From NCBI GenBank assembly GCA_030765065.1, contig CM060976.1, forward strand, positions 57,272,539 through 57,336,538: a DNA stretch of 64,000 nucleotides, in the 5' to 3' direction. How positions within the stretch are numbered: the stretch's first letter is position 1; every line of letters begins with the position of its first letter. Source of the stretch: Deroplatys truncata (lineage: Eukaryota; Arthropoda; Insecta; Mantodea; Mantidae). The notes beneath the pieces were generated by a model, which ran no database searches, was not told the DNA's origin, and worked only from the letters and a program-made list of their open reading frames with translations. Positions 12,533-24,299 of the stretch are shown here, piece by piece. The position numbers and the translations under genes were made by a program.

Positions 12533-13375
12533 ACTTTTTCTACTACGCATAGTAAGTAGAAGTATTGCATTCCACTCAAAAATTCGATACTGGGATTTCA
12601 CCGGAAATACATGTTTTGACGCCTCCTGAATCCAAAAAGGTATTTTTGGAAACATGTCCGTGTGTGTGTCCGTGAACAGTATAGCTCAAAAACGAACAGT
12701 CGGATAAACACCAAACTTGGTATTTACTTTCAGTATATTCCAGAGATGCGACACGAAGTTTTTCAAGTAAACCCCCCACTCCAGATTACCCTTTATATGG
12801 AACATTTTTCGAAAATTTGAATTTTCTCAAAAATGGCTCTAAGGATTTTGATTAAAATATATATTTAAGATACTTTTATGGCAAATAAAATGTATATCTT
12901 GAATTTTCTGGGAATGTCTCCAAAAGTATTCTTCATTGTGAACGACTTTAACATAACTGGTGAACCATAAGAGATTGACAAAATTTTACTACACAAAATA
13001 TGTAGATCACTTTAAAATGCCACAATTTATGTCATATACATTTTTTTGGTTGAGTGAACCATTTTCGAGATATTTCTTGTTATTCCCTTAAATTTTCCAA
13101 AACTTATACTTTTTCTCAAATGGGAATTCGTTATTCATTTTTTTTGTCCTGGTAATGCAAAGAGAATGGAATACTCCACATAGCAACCAGCCTTTAAAAT
13201 ATTTGACTATCGCTTAAAGCCTATCAATTTCCCTTGCATCTACAAGAAAATTAGCAATCAGATTAACATCTTGATATCTCGATTAACATTAAGTATATGG
13301 AGAATAAGTGTTTGTAAAAATAGTTTGTACAAGAGTAGAGAAAGTCATGTGAGTGTAACACATCAGATTCTTTTT
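12533..13375 (+). repeat. Rep-A family copy
   Basis: This is a full-length-looking copy of a roughly 0.85-0.93 kb family defined by this window. It starts with ACTTTTTCTACTACG, followed by a TAGTAAGTAG hairpin, then TTGCATTCCA, a GTGTGTGTCCGTG microsatellite-like tract and AATGTCTCCAAAAGTATTC. It ends GAGTAGAGAAAGTCATGTG then AGTGTAACACATCAGA. The ends share an inverted ACTTTCTCTACT motif. No transposase is present, so it is a non-autonomous element of unknown class. Confidence 0.8.
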
Positions 13376-13770
13376 TGTTCTTTGATTCTAAAATTAGGTC
13401 ATTATGTTTTATTTACATTCATTAAACATTAATAATACCGCTGTGTATTAACAAGAAGTTCATTGTAACTGAATACTACTAGCAAAATTAATATCATTTC
13501 TGTAATGCAGTAACTAGTATAAAGCAGTCGGGACCGCTTTCCGAAACTCAGCACGCATTCCACAGTAACGCATCCAACGCAAAATTACTCGCTTACCTGC
13601 AGAGAGCTAAGCTATTACCATCGTCTCCTTTATCCAAAGAATTGTTTTGTAAATGTAAAGGAAGATTTGTGATTTCAAGCTACACAGAATTGTAGTGGTT
13701 TAGCTAACAATACATTAATCTAGATTTAAATGTAAAATACGGAAATATACTTCTAAATGTAGTTGCGTAT

Positions 13771-14250
13771 TGAGATAGTTGAATGCCTTACTGTTGGAAA
13801 GCCAATTTGAAGGAGGACTTGTATTATAGTTCCACTGTTGGGGAGCCAAACTTGATGAAGTAACTGCCCATATGGTACAAAGTTTCCGGTGGCCTTCGCC
13901 CCAAGTTTCACTTTCCGGTGGCTTCGCCTCCACCTTAAAACTCAATTTTGTATTTTTATGTTTCTTTAAATATTATATACGTTTATTTTTGCCTCACGTG
14001 CGTCAGTATTAATTTGTTAAACATGTAGGTATCTCTTAGCAGGGTGATGCGGCTAAAGAATGTAGGCTTTCACAAATTATATTTTTACTTCACTCCTTCA
14101 CACGATTAAATAACACTTCACTGATATAGAGAGCTGTGGGATTATTGTTACTTGTATCTTTTAACACGTAAACTTTATATTATTCTCGCCGTAACGAATT
14201 TTGTGTCTCACACTGAATACGTATTTAACTGCTGAGGAACGTTGCTGTCT
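13771..14250 (-). repeat. Partial 3' LTR of the gag-only element
   Basis: It matches 16378-16860 closely and then departs. The outer boundary is set by the GTAT target duplication. Confidence 0.75.
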
Positions 14251-14587
14251 AGCGTCGAGGAGCAGACACTCATGGATCAGATAGAGCATCCAGGATGGGT
14301 GATCAGCCCGATATACAATATAAATGCAGTTGCCAATCAGATTTATATTTTTCTTACTAACAATGGACTTTCTTCTATTTCATATTTTTATCTAAACTCT
14401 CTTTTGTTATATTGACAATTTGTTACATTTAGTAAAAATATTTTTATACTTTTTTAAATTACATTGTTTTCCCCTTTAATGTTCCAGTTACTTTATTTTC
14501 TTTTTCTTCTTATGCCACAATAACCTACATACTTTATAAAATAATCTATTATTGATAAGTTGTCTTCTCTACTATACTGTAAATAAT

Positions 14588-14968
14588 TTAGGCTTGCCCT
14601 AATCTTATGTTGTACAGTGATATTCCAAAATTTATTAATAAATAAAATTTAAATGTTTCAAAATTCATTTCACTGTCTGCTAGCATATGTAACAATTCTA
14701 AGGTTTTGTTATCCAAGCAGTTTCTAACAAGGATCATTTTCAATGCTTCAGGCACATTTTTCAATTTAAAATATTCTACTAGATCATGCATAAATTGTAC
14801 TGGACTTGAGGAAGCGTTAAAATAAGGTAATGGTAATTCATTAAGCACAGAATAATAGTTTGACATTTGATTTGGTACATGTACAAGTGCGTCATCATTA
14901 TTGTTTTGTGTTTGAGGGGCTGATGCTATGGAAAAAGCAGTAGCGTCTCTTGTATTATTAGTTAACAA
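14588..14968 (-). pseudogene. Gag-like capsid region of the LTR element
   Basis: The open frame contains LPYFNASSSPVQFMHDLVEY then FKLKNVPEALKMILVRNCL, a pattern typical of retrotransposon Gag capsid domains (a proline-bounded helix set with F..L..YF...NVP..LK). It sits downstream of the coiled-coil frames at 14972-15265 and 15539-15832. It is a fossil part of 13771-17332. Confidence 0.7.
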
Positions 14969-14971
14969 AGG

Positions 14972-15832
14972 TTATACACTTCTTTCTGCACTTGTATTAT
15001 TGTCAAGCATTTGATTAGCATTTACAGCACTAGTTACATTTGCATTTACCTTTGGCACACTGGTACTTAAATTTTCAAAACTATTTCTAAGTTTATCTAT
15101 TTCTTTACTACTCTCCTGTACTTTATCATTTATTTTGTCTATCATTGACTTGTGTGCTTCTTTAATTGCATCTGCATTTGTTTTTGCCATTTCATGAATT
15201 TTAATTATTTCCCCTGTTAAATCTATTTGTATTTGTACAAGATTTGCATTTGTATTTTCTACCATTGTTTTTAATTCTTCACCCTGTTTATCTAACTAAT
15301 TATAAATACCCTGTTTAGTATTAGTAAGTTTAAACTCCATTTCAGTTATATTTTTATCAATAGGATTTGACAATTTCTGTTCTAGCTGATTACAACGTTT
15401 ATTTACGTTTAAATCTATATCTTTTGAAGTGCTTTAGAAGATTGTTCTATTTTGATTTCTAACCTTCTACTTTCAGCTTTACTTTCTTTCATAAATTTTC
15501 TATTTGCTTAGTTAGATCATTTTTTACATTAGATAGCTCTATATAGTTTCAATTAACCTATTACTTAGCTCTTTTCTTAACTCTGTGTTAGTTTCAGTTA
15601 TCTTATTACTTAACTCTTTTCTTAACTCTGTGTTAGTTTCACTTATCTGATTTTTTATCTTATCAGTTATCATTTCAGTTAACTTATTATTTTCAGTTAT
15701 TACTTTTAGAAGCCACATAATATTTTGTTGTGATAAGTTTTCTTGCTCTTGTTGGCTAGATGCCTGAGGGATAGTATTTCTTTCTATTGTTGTTCCCTGC
15801 ATTAATATATGTAAAGGTGATTGACCTTGCAT
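14972..15832 (-). pseudogene. Coiled-coil leader region of the gag-only element
   Basis: Open frames at 14972-15265 and 15539-15832 are rich in heptad-like sequence. The second has a tandem repeat of ITETNTELRKELSN. This region lies between the primer-binding side and the capsid-like part, so it may be the N-terminal Gag region or a spacer unique to this family. The frames are not continuous. Confidence 0.5.
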
Positions 15833-16377
15833 ACTATTTCTTTCTATATCTACCTGTGAATTTACAGATGATTGTTCTTCTACATCTAACCTATTTGTTT
15901 TATCTAGCTCTGACTGTAAAGTTACATTGTACCTGTAATGGCTGACCTATCCTCTCCAAGTTCCATATTTTCATTGTTTCTTGTTTCCATTTTATTTTGT
16001 GTATTTCCTTTTGCCTTATTTGTTTTGGAATTGCTGAATTTTAATTTTGCACTTCTCAACAGCATGAAATTATTTTAATAGTAATATATTTTCTTAACTA
16101 TCTTGACAATTATTATACATCTAAAGTACTGGAATTTTCTGACCTTTTGTTCTGGCTGTGTAAGTAAACTTTTATATTCTGGTGATATCCTCGTAGATTC
16201 TAGTTGAATTGCTGACTGCGTGCCCTGTACTCCTGAAAGAATTGTTGCTGTCCTTGGGTGATGTTGTTGATGATTTTAAAGTTCTCTGAAGTTCTCTGGA
16301 CTTCCTGTAGTTTCGTCGTTTCTTTTCCTCTTTTCTCTATTCTTGCCTATTCTGGCCTCACGTTTAGGCGCCAAACT

Positions 16378-17332
16378 TGAGATAGTTGAATGCCTTACTG
16401 TTGGAAAGCCAATTTGAAGGAGTAGTTGTATTGTAGTTCCACTGTTGGGGAGCCAAACGTGATGAAGTAACTGCCCCGTATGGTACAAAGTTTCCGGTGG
16501 CCTTCGCCTCAAGTTTCACTTTCCGGTGGCTTCGCCCCCACGTTTAAGAATACATTTTTTTGTATTTTTATGTTTCTTTAAATATTATATATATTTATGT
16601 CTGCCTCGTCTACGTCAGTATTAATTTTTTAAACATGTAGGTATCTCTTAGCAGGGGGTGATGCGGCTAAAGAATGTAGGCTTATACAAATTATAATTTT
16701 TACTTCACTCCTTTACACGATTAAATATCACTTCACTGATATAGAGAGCTGTGAGATTATTGTTACTTGTAACTTTTAACACATAAACCTTATATTATTC
16801 ACGCCGTAATGAATGATATATGTCTCACACTGAATACGTATTTAACTGCTCAGGAACGTTGCCACTAGCGTCCGGTTTGGAACGCTGTCTACTAGCAGCT
16901 GGCGTTTAGCGCTTAAATTTGTTAATTTTTCTATTTCACATCTCTGATTGGCTAATACTACTCCAATAGAATACTTTTATTTAACTTATAATTTTTCTAG
17001 TTGATGGTTGGCTATTTATAAACTGTTTTAAATATTACATTATTGTTCCAAGAATTATAGTAGCATTATTAAACCTTCCAATTCATTATTGCCTCAAGGT
17101 TAACTCATTGTTAGCAACTTTAGGCGTCTATTCTCACAGCTCCTACATTATTTAATACTTAATACATTCACATAAGATTATTATGCATGTACACAATAAT
17201 ATAAACATAATACAACGACTGTTATCATACATTTTATATATTATATTATACACATATTGCTTTAAGGCGGGCTGTTATTTGTTTATATTATATTTAGACT
17301 GAAATAATTTAAGTGTTAAAGCTACTGCCTCA
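16378..17332 (-). repeat. 5' LTR of the gag-only element
   Basis: This is a full 955-bp LTR starting TGAGGCAGTAG and ending CTATCTCA on the minus strand. It includes CCAAT-type TGATTGGCTAA blocks. The same LTR, diverged, recurs at 50158-51028, 54125-55942 and 62750-63545. Confidence 0.8.
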
Positions 17333-17339
17333 GTATAAA

Positions 17340-18240
17340 CGTAATAAAAACGCATGCATTTAGCTTGAATAATAGCGTGAAGTGATTATTAGCCAATCAG
17401 TAAGGTGTATTTATAGCCTTCCGATATGAGGGAACAATCATGTCACGGACCCCACAACCTAACCTAACTCGATCTGATCACTACTAGCCACTGTAATGCT
17501 ATAACAACAAATGACAATACATGAAAATGTTGGTAATAGAAAGTGATTAGAATTACTTATTTTATCACCAGCAAAAAGGAATAAAGCTATTTCAGTTACA
17601 CTTTGTTAATGTGAATGTGTTAGATAATGTACAAAGTGAGAAGCACTTTATGCTTAACATAAGAGATAACAAACATTGCATTGATGAAGACATTTTCCTT
17701 TAGATAACCAGATTTATGATTTACATAGGAAGTTTGGCTTTATTTAAAGCTTTTTTTCCTTATTTGTAGTAGCTGTAATTTCCAAGTTCTTACCATGTTA
17801 TTTTAAGCGTTTGTTACACATACTTGTGAGTTATAGTTCGTTTATATTAGGCAGATGGCCTTAGAGTAGCATACTGCACCATGTTGTTTCCTTATTACCA
17901 CACTACTGCCACTTCGGCTCTGGAGATCGGTTACACTGTATATCAACGCATTGTCTACCTGTGTGGCCAGAGAAAAGTATTACACGAGTAAATCCAATCA
18001 GGTTGGTCCAGATAACGATTTTACCCTGAGTGCGAGTCTCGGTATTACCAACGAGTCATCTCGCTCGGTGCAACATTCTTGTCTAACGGCAAGTAAATAA
18101 TTTGGCTAAGCCGTGCTTAAGTAAAGAATATTGTCGCTAAATGAAATGGAACACAAGTATATCTTGTCCTGCCTTGTCCGATACAGATTTCCTCATTGCT
18201 CCGGACGCACTTCAGCCTTGGGCTTATTGTGCTACCTGTA
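17340..18240. other. Unassigned DNA between LTR element and LINE piece
   Basis: No coding or repeat signature could be supported here. A short AACCTAACCTAAC at about 17457 resembles two insect telomeric units, but it is too short to mean anything. Confidence 0.4.
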
Positions 18241-18244
18241 TCGT

Positions 18245-18665
18245 TTTAAAGCCAATTCATTATGTCTGCATTCTTTACCAAGGAAGACAGTATCATTACA
18301 GAAATGGTTTCAAATCCTTTTGGTTTTAGAAACATTTCCCCAAAAGCAATATATATCCTGTAAGCCAAGGCCTCACATGAGTATATAACGTGCTGGGCTG
18401 TTTCAGCTTCTTTCTTGCACAATCTGCAAACTAAGTTACCCTGAAACATTCCGATTCTTGTTAGGATGATTTTTCACAGGATCATGCCATGTGAGAAATA
18501 CAATAATTGTTCTCAGTAAGTGTGGTACTTTAAATAAGCTTTCAGCTCTTTTCTTACATGGTTTTCTAATAAATAGTTTATCAAGTTTGTTTCCTGGAGT
18601 TTTAAGCCAGATTTAATGATGTTCTACTTTGGGACAGTTCTTAATAGTCTGTCTTCTAAACATCG
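18245..18665 (-). pseudogene. LINE ORF2 C-terminal fragment (RNase H side and zinc knuckle)
   Basis: On the minus strand a frame reads WLKTPGNKLDKLFIRKPCKK, later LFKVPHLLRTIIVFLTWH, then after a frame change FQGNLVCRLCKKEAETAQHV and IYSCEAL. The CxxC...H...C cluster and the LLT(G/W)H block are characteristic of the C-terminal end of jockey/I-type LINE polyproteins with an RNase H region. The upstream reverse transcriptase is missing. It lies only about 100 bp from the Neto CUB2 exon, on its downstream-intron side. Confidence 0.7.
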
Positions 18666-18762
18666 AGATGTTCCTGGCCCAATGTTGTAAATGAACACAA
18701 GCATATGTCAAATAATTCCAAAGTACTAACAAATACAATCAACGTTAACATAACATACTTAC

Positions 18763-18917
18763 CTTCCAACCTTCCCGGACTTCTATTTTCCATGTGCAGT
18801 CGATTGGTGTGTTGTGGATGAATGTTTTATGCAGAATAGTTTGGTTTATATCAGTGCTGTTTACCCATCCCTCGTAACCAAAAACGGGGATGTTACACTC
18901 GTCCTGCTCCTTGTAAT
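18763..18917 (-). CDS. Neto: Neto homologue, exon encoding the first part of CUB2
   Basis: The 155-bp minus-strand exon has a good acceptor (TTGGATGTTGCAG) and donor (AAG then GTAAGT). It enters in phase 1, leaves in phase 0, and encodes 51 full codons. Residues include DECNIPVFGYEGWVNSTDIN then ..TPIDCTWKIEV-EGWK, the start of a CUB domain with its first two cysteines and the C-W-I core. It lines up with the second CUB of vertebrate NETO1/2, where the same C..(F)..G.EG.V.S..I...DC.W.I pattern stands. Neto proteins are single-pass synaptic auxiliary subunits of kainate-type glutamate receptors; the fly protein is needed at the neuromuscular junction. The next exon was not found to the left, so it lies outside or is unrecognised. 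Confidence 0.85.
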
Positions 18918-18929
18918 CTGCAACATCCA

Positions 18930-21330
18930 ATAAGCTATATTAACATTCTTTGTTTTTGCTTATACATGTATAGCCAAACTTTCAAGATATATTCCTCAAA
19001 CGGAGAAGAATGCGGACCTATATAAACACAGGTCCGGAAGCGATTTATTTCAATTTTGGAGATTATTTTTCTACAGTTCTTCCTAGTACATTAATCTTAG
19101 GAAATAGCAGTAGCGTAGATAATTTTTTTGCAGGGGATGTCTTGTCTGATCTCATGAACTACTTACTACTTTCCTACCTTCCCAAAGGGCTTGAGACACA
19201 ATGTGGGACCTCTTATTTTTTCAAACGTGATTTCAGTAATTCAATAGGCCTCCTTAATAATATAAGGGAGTCTGTTAAGTTCTGTTATTTGAAGAAAAGT
19301 CTTTTATCGACGCTTGAACGAGTTTTGATGGCCATCGAAAGCTTCGATGCAATCATCTTTAAAGGAGGTGTTTAATAAAGTATATAATTCTATTTAAAGT
19401 AATGAAGTTGACCACCACATCCCCTTCACTCCTCGACTTAAAATACAAATATGAGTCACATTAGGCTCCCCTGGTGTCAAACAACTTTTGTCTGAATGGT
19501 TTTATTCTATTCTTAAAAGTGGGTGTGTTATTAAGATGACCTGTTTTAACTTCTTTACTTGTATAATATAATTATATAACTCATATAATATTAGTTTATA
19601 TATATATTTTTTTATCTGATTTGTATATATGTGTGTGCATATATTTAGGGTAACCTCAAAAAACAACTCCACAGATTCTTTCACCTTTGCAACACCTTAT
19701 TCTTTCTGACGGGCATGGGATATAAAATAAATTACAAAAAGACTAAAATCATTTACAAATCCTGTATACCAGAATACGAACAATTTGGGTTATATACGAA
19801 CATACTTGCAGAGAGACCTTTGACTTTTAGTTAAGAATCCTATGGATTATAAAGTAGACCTTGTTACTCCACAGAAAATGCATGCAAAATGAAAAAATGC
19901 CACCAATATTTCATACCGAATAAATTACAATGATCACGATGTAGCAACTAAGAAAAATTAATAAAATAAAAGACGTAGTAAAACAAAAGAAAATCGAATC
20001 TGCTTATAACGCTGCCATACACATTCGAACTAGAATGAAAGCATTTTAATAAGGCTCACGTAAGGAAGTTTCTCATTATTTCCTTTGTACATATGTTTTA
20101 ATTACGTTCGTTAGAAGGACATGCTATATAATTAATAAAATTAGAAATCAGGAGCTGATACTTTATAGTTAACAAGTGAGAAGATTATTTTTCTCGATGA
20201 TCGCATAGTAAGTGTGTTTTCCAAAGAGGTTAACTCGGTTGCTTAGGAGTGGGAAATCTTCATATTCACCAGCTTCGCCTGTATTTTTTGTATGTGTTAA
20301 CGGTATATGTATAGATTATGTGCAACTATATAGTGTTTATGTTAATAAACAAGTACGGGAGCAAGGCAGAGGTATAGAGGTTTAAAATGTCACCTACTGT
20401 GAATATTTAAAAAATCACTTCTCCATTACAGCTGATGATTGTTCCACCGCGATAGGGTACTTATAGGCTATGCAGTATTACCAGAGTCTGTAAAACTTCG
20501 GAGTGATTTTATGGGAGTGAGACATTCAGCCGATGTTTAATATTGTTTTTGGATTTTTCATCCGTTATTAGGAGCAGCCGTGGGTGTACGAAATTACAAT
20601 TATAAGGGATAAAGAGGAGGATTAATCATAAAAATCCCAAGATCATTGTACAATCAGTTCATATAGAACGGAGGGTGATTAATTTAATTAATTCGTCATT
20701 CGAAATTTGAGTTTAGAAAGGTAACGTACAACCAACTAGTATACATATATTACAGTATAAATCATGCAGTAATCAATGATATCTCAGTTGACTCGTTGCC
20801 TGCTTGAATATTTATTTGAATTACTATTCATTGAAATTATTGGATCATTAACTGCAAGATTTCAGATAGCACGAGCAATACAAGCAATTCAGTTTGTCCA
20901 GGTTTTTCACCCAGATTACGTCCACACCATGACATTTGGCCATATTGTCTCCCGCCACCAAGCTTATGTGCTTAGGTTTTTCTTAGGCTGAAGAAGGATC
21001 TAGCAGGCTTCATACTATTGTTTTACTCCTATTTGCAGTTATAATTTTTGTTTGCATTCTAATTTTCTTTTCGTTTTATATACTTCGGGTGTATACAGAA
21101 CCCCTGAACAACCCCATTATCTACGCCACTAGGAAACGCACAGGACTAGAGCGTACCAGCATATGACATGAAACACTTTCCGGCATGAAAGACCTGACTA
21201 AGCTGTAATTCTGAGTTTCACTGCCAATGTTTTGTGTTCCATTTGGACGAAGGTAATGTTGACATGAGCCTCACCTCATTGCTTGTGTGGGCATGTGATT
21301 CACTTTACTGTTTTATTAAACGTAGCATAA
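18930..21330. other. Intron DNA, nothing recognised
   Basis: This belongs to the long Neto intron between the CUB1 and CUB2 exons. A 121-codon open frame at 19010-19375 (plus) has no family features I recognise and is probably chance. The short plus-strand frame at 20776-20991 is likewise unconvincing. Confidence 0.4.
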
Positions 21331-21333
21331 CTA

Positions 21334-21780
21334 CTGCGTGTTCGGTATAAAACCTGTCCGCTCGCACGGTGTTGTGCGTTAGAACCAATGCCAGTTAGGT
21401 TACCCACTTCTCCCATCCAGCACTCACGACACGTTTTCTGTCCTTCAGTTACCACGTAGTCATTAGCGTCAGTAGTCCACTTTCACTTGAGAAGATGGGA
21501 AGGCAGTTATCTTTAGAACAGCGTATGACTGTGCAAATTTTATTGTAAACACAAATCGGCTCGTCGCATTTGTGAAGAATTGTAAATGTGTTTACTCGTT
21601 ATAATGCGTGTTTAGTTGTGGAAGGTTGACATTTCCAACATTTGCTCTGTTAATTTTGTTATACTTTATGTAGAGATTCAAGAAGCGTAGACAAAGTGCT
21701 GGCACGGCCGGTTGTGGCATGTCGTGCTACCCAGACGCAAAACCCTGTGAGAACGGTCAGGTTTTATACCGCAGACCCTG
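21334..21780 (+). mobile_element. 447-bp MITE with TA duplication and a remnant transposase start
   Basis: Inverted ends share GGTATAAAACCTG-CCG then CACRG-GTT-TGCG over about 50 bp. TA dinucleotides stand outside both ends (21332-21333 and 21781-21782). Inside, an ATG at 21495 opens MGRQLSLEQRMTVQILL before a stop. This resembles the start of the helix-turn-helix (DUF4817) domain that begins one group of insect IS630/Tc1-mariner transposases. The copy therefore looks like an internal-deletion derivative of such a transposon. Confidence 0.7.
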
Positions 21781-22339
21781 TATTTAGCATTCATTACGAA
21801 CTCGGAAAAAATGTAACTGTCTAATATTGCTTATCGTGGACTTACTTTCCGTTACGGTGCAATGGAATTGTACACAAATCGGAGTTGGCAGATGTTCATT
21901 TGATGTAAGATGCACAGAATTTTGGTAATCCTTCTGTGGAAGGTTGCGAAATAACACGCAGTTCTCCAGGGATACATCAGTCGGAATTGAATGCAACAGC
22001 TGGTTGTTGCATATATCAATGCTCACGGAGGGCATTTTTAACATTTCATGTAAGATGAAATTTCGTGATATGCTGGTACGTGTGTTCCTGTGTGTTTCAC
22101 ATGATTAATGTGCTATGAAGAGTTGTAAAAAATGAGCTCTAATATGGTGATGAAGCGTTTTCGGATATATGTCACATAACATACATATTTTCTTCTACAC
22201 ATGAGAAATGTGTCCTGTAATTTTGGCCCTACTTTACCGTTATGTATGAAGTTTCATACTACGGCATACATATAGTATATTAACAGTTTAAAATAATTAT
22301 ATTAATAATAAAATATCAATCACTGTATATGTTTTAGTA

Positions 22340-22920
22340 ATTATTTATTAACGCTGTTAAACAATTCAAATATTTAGGATCACTTATTAAATCAGGGAGT
22401 TGTAAAGCCGAAGTAGATAGGTTAGTACCATCACGAAGAGCTATAAGAATGTTGAATGGAGTACTGTGGAGTTGGACCATGCAGAGTATTTTGAAGGCGG
22501 TTTTGAAAGGTATTATAACTTATGGTTTTGAGGGGTAGGCTTTGATAGAGGGTCAAAAATAGAACATTTTAGAGTGGAAATGGACGGAATAAGACGCAGT
22601 GCCAGAGTATCCAGATTAGAAAGAAGGAATGAAGTGATGAGACAGATAATGGATATGGAGAAGACTGTGGTGGAAAGAACTGAAAGACGAACTCTTCAGT
22701 TGTATGGACATATTAGAAGAAGTAGGTGGCTTAGGACTCTTTTGGAATGGTTACTCCATGGTAGAAGGAAGCGGGGAAGCCCAAGAACAACCTGGAGAGG
22801 AGAGATCAATAGATTGATGAATGATTGGTGCCTGTAGGAGGATGACTGGCTTGATGGAAGAATGGGTATTGGAAATACAGATTAATTACTCAAAAGCGGA
22901 GAAGCTCTTAAAAATAAAAA
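22340..22920 (+). pseudogene. RTE-type LINE reverse transcriptase 3' end
   Basis: The frame reads VKQFKYLGSLI..., then after stops an open segment at 22574-22837: MDGIRRSARVSRLERRNEVM, QLYGHIRRS, RRKRGSPRTTWRGEI. FKYLGS, RSARVSRLER, YGH and GRRKRG-PR--W are the signature order of the C-terminal end of RTE/BovB-like LINE proteins. The piece is 5'-truncated and has at least two stops. An A-rich tail with TAATTATTATT follows, as expected for the 3' end. Confidence 0.85.
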
Positions 22921-23205
22921 GGAACTAATTATTATTAACACAATATTAAAACAACATATTTTCTTTACATGTTAATCACCTTTAGTATAACTACGAGATT
23001 ACCCATACACACGTTCATTTTATATAATTAGGAGTTAATTACCGCATTAATAGATTGAGTTGAATTTGAAGCGAAAAATGAGATTAAAAAGAATTCTATA
23101 TATTTCCGGTACATGCTGCATTTCCTGCAAGCAGCTCCAAATAAAATGCAGGATGGCAGAAGGAAGGATTAATGCGACATATAAATAATTTAATGACATT
23201 ATTTT

Positions 23206-23900
23206 CTCTAGGACGCACCTAGTAGATAGAGAAAGTATTGCATTCCATCAAAAAATTGGAAGTAGAGATTTCACTGTAAATACATATTTTGAAGCCTTTT
23301 AATAAAAACATGTTTAGAAAAAGGTCCGTGTGTGTATGAACAATATATCTGCTAAAAAACGAAATGTCGGATAAATATTAAACTTCGTATTTAAGTTAAA
23401 CATCTCCCAAGGATGTGACAAAAATATCTTAAGAAAATCGTCCCACCCCAAACACCTATTTATATACAACATAACTTTTTCCAGTCTTCAAGGAAAAGTT
23501 ATCACAAATATTGTAAATCCACGCAAATGGGTTTTTGTTTTATTTTGAACATCTTGGCCAATTTGAATGCATTCCTCCAAAACGTTTATACAATTTTAGC
23601 TTTAATAAATGAATTCTAAAAATATTATTTTTTTCACAGTACTGATTTTTAAAAGCATTCCACCGTCACTTAAATGTACATCGAATAATCAAGAGTAGTA
23701 AACTAAGTTCCGAAAAATTAATTTAAGGCGCATGGAGTATTTCAAGATTTGCTTGAATCATACTCATTAATTATATAAAAACTTTGTCTCATATCATTCA
23801 TTCGATTTTGATGAAATTGTAGAATATGTTATTATAAATTTTACTGGGAAGTATGAGACCCCTCATGCCGAAACCTACCTTGAAATTCCCGTGACAGAAG
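23206..23900 (+). repeat. Rep-A family copy, degenerate and 3'-truncated
   Basis: The start TTTCTCTA-GACG..TAGTAGATAGAGAAAG and the following TTGCATTCCA, GTCCGTGTGTGTATG and CGGATAAATATTAAACTT match the family head. Similarity fades before 23900 and no family end is visible. Confidence 0.65.
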
Positions 23901-24144
23901 CGATGCAGTATAATCAAGTCACACCCCAAGCTTCAGCTGCCAGTTTTAACCACAAGATTCCAAAATCCAAGCTGGAATCATTCAACAGCAACTCAGCATG
24001 CGATAAAGATGAACATCCCTGCTTCAGAGGCGTACAGGAATGTAGCACGTGAAGTTTAGTTAACAGGACGGACCACCGTCCCACTCTCTCAGACATAAAA
24101 GCCAATAAAATCTGAGTTCCTGTTCCCACAGCCCAGTAGTAATA

Positions 24145-24294
24145 GTCCCGGATGAGCCAATTGTTTTTAACGATAATCCTGCCGCTAGGGGCGCTAGTGT
24201 CGCTAGTGTCGCTGCGTGCGACGGCGGCGGCGGTAAGTTTGAAAAGCGCCCTGAGCGTTAGGATTATCGTTAAATCGGTTGGCTCATCCGGGAC
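24145..24294. mobile_element. 150-bp MITE-like terminus, left end of palindrome
   Basis: It begins GTCCCGGATGAGCCAATTG and ends with the inverse of GTCCCGGATGAGCCAACCG. The inverted ends of about 40 bp share TTTAACGATAATCCT. The middle is GC-rich (GGCGCTAGTGTCGCTAGTG, then a GGC run). It is either a separate MITE or the true end of the large element. Confidence 0.75.
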
Positions 24295-24299
24295 GAGTT

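Larger units (their letters stand above)
13771..17332 (-). mobile_element. LTR retrotransposon, gag only, no pol
   Basis: The ends are TG...CA and are flanked by GTAT at 13767-13770 and 17333-17336. The upstream LTR on the minus strand is 16378-17332 (955 bp), followed at once by a primer-binding segment (TTTGGCGCCTAAACGTGAGG). The downstream LTR is partial (13771 to about 14250). The interior carries gag-like sequence and coiled-coil sequence but no protease, reverse transcriptase or integrase. It is therefore a broken, internally deleted fossil with several interruptions. The 4-bp duplication and gag type suggest a Ty3-like element. Other LTRs of the family lie at 50158, 54125 and 62750. 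Confidence 0.85.

Noticed and set aside
17455-17470. Insect telomeric repeat (TTAGG)n
   Set aside because: Only about two units; not above chance.
19010-19375. 121-codon open frame near the CUB2 exon
   Set aside because: No recognisable family, low-complexity AT-rich codons, wrong strand for Neto; probably chance.
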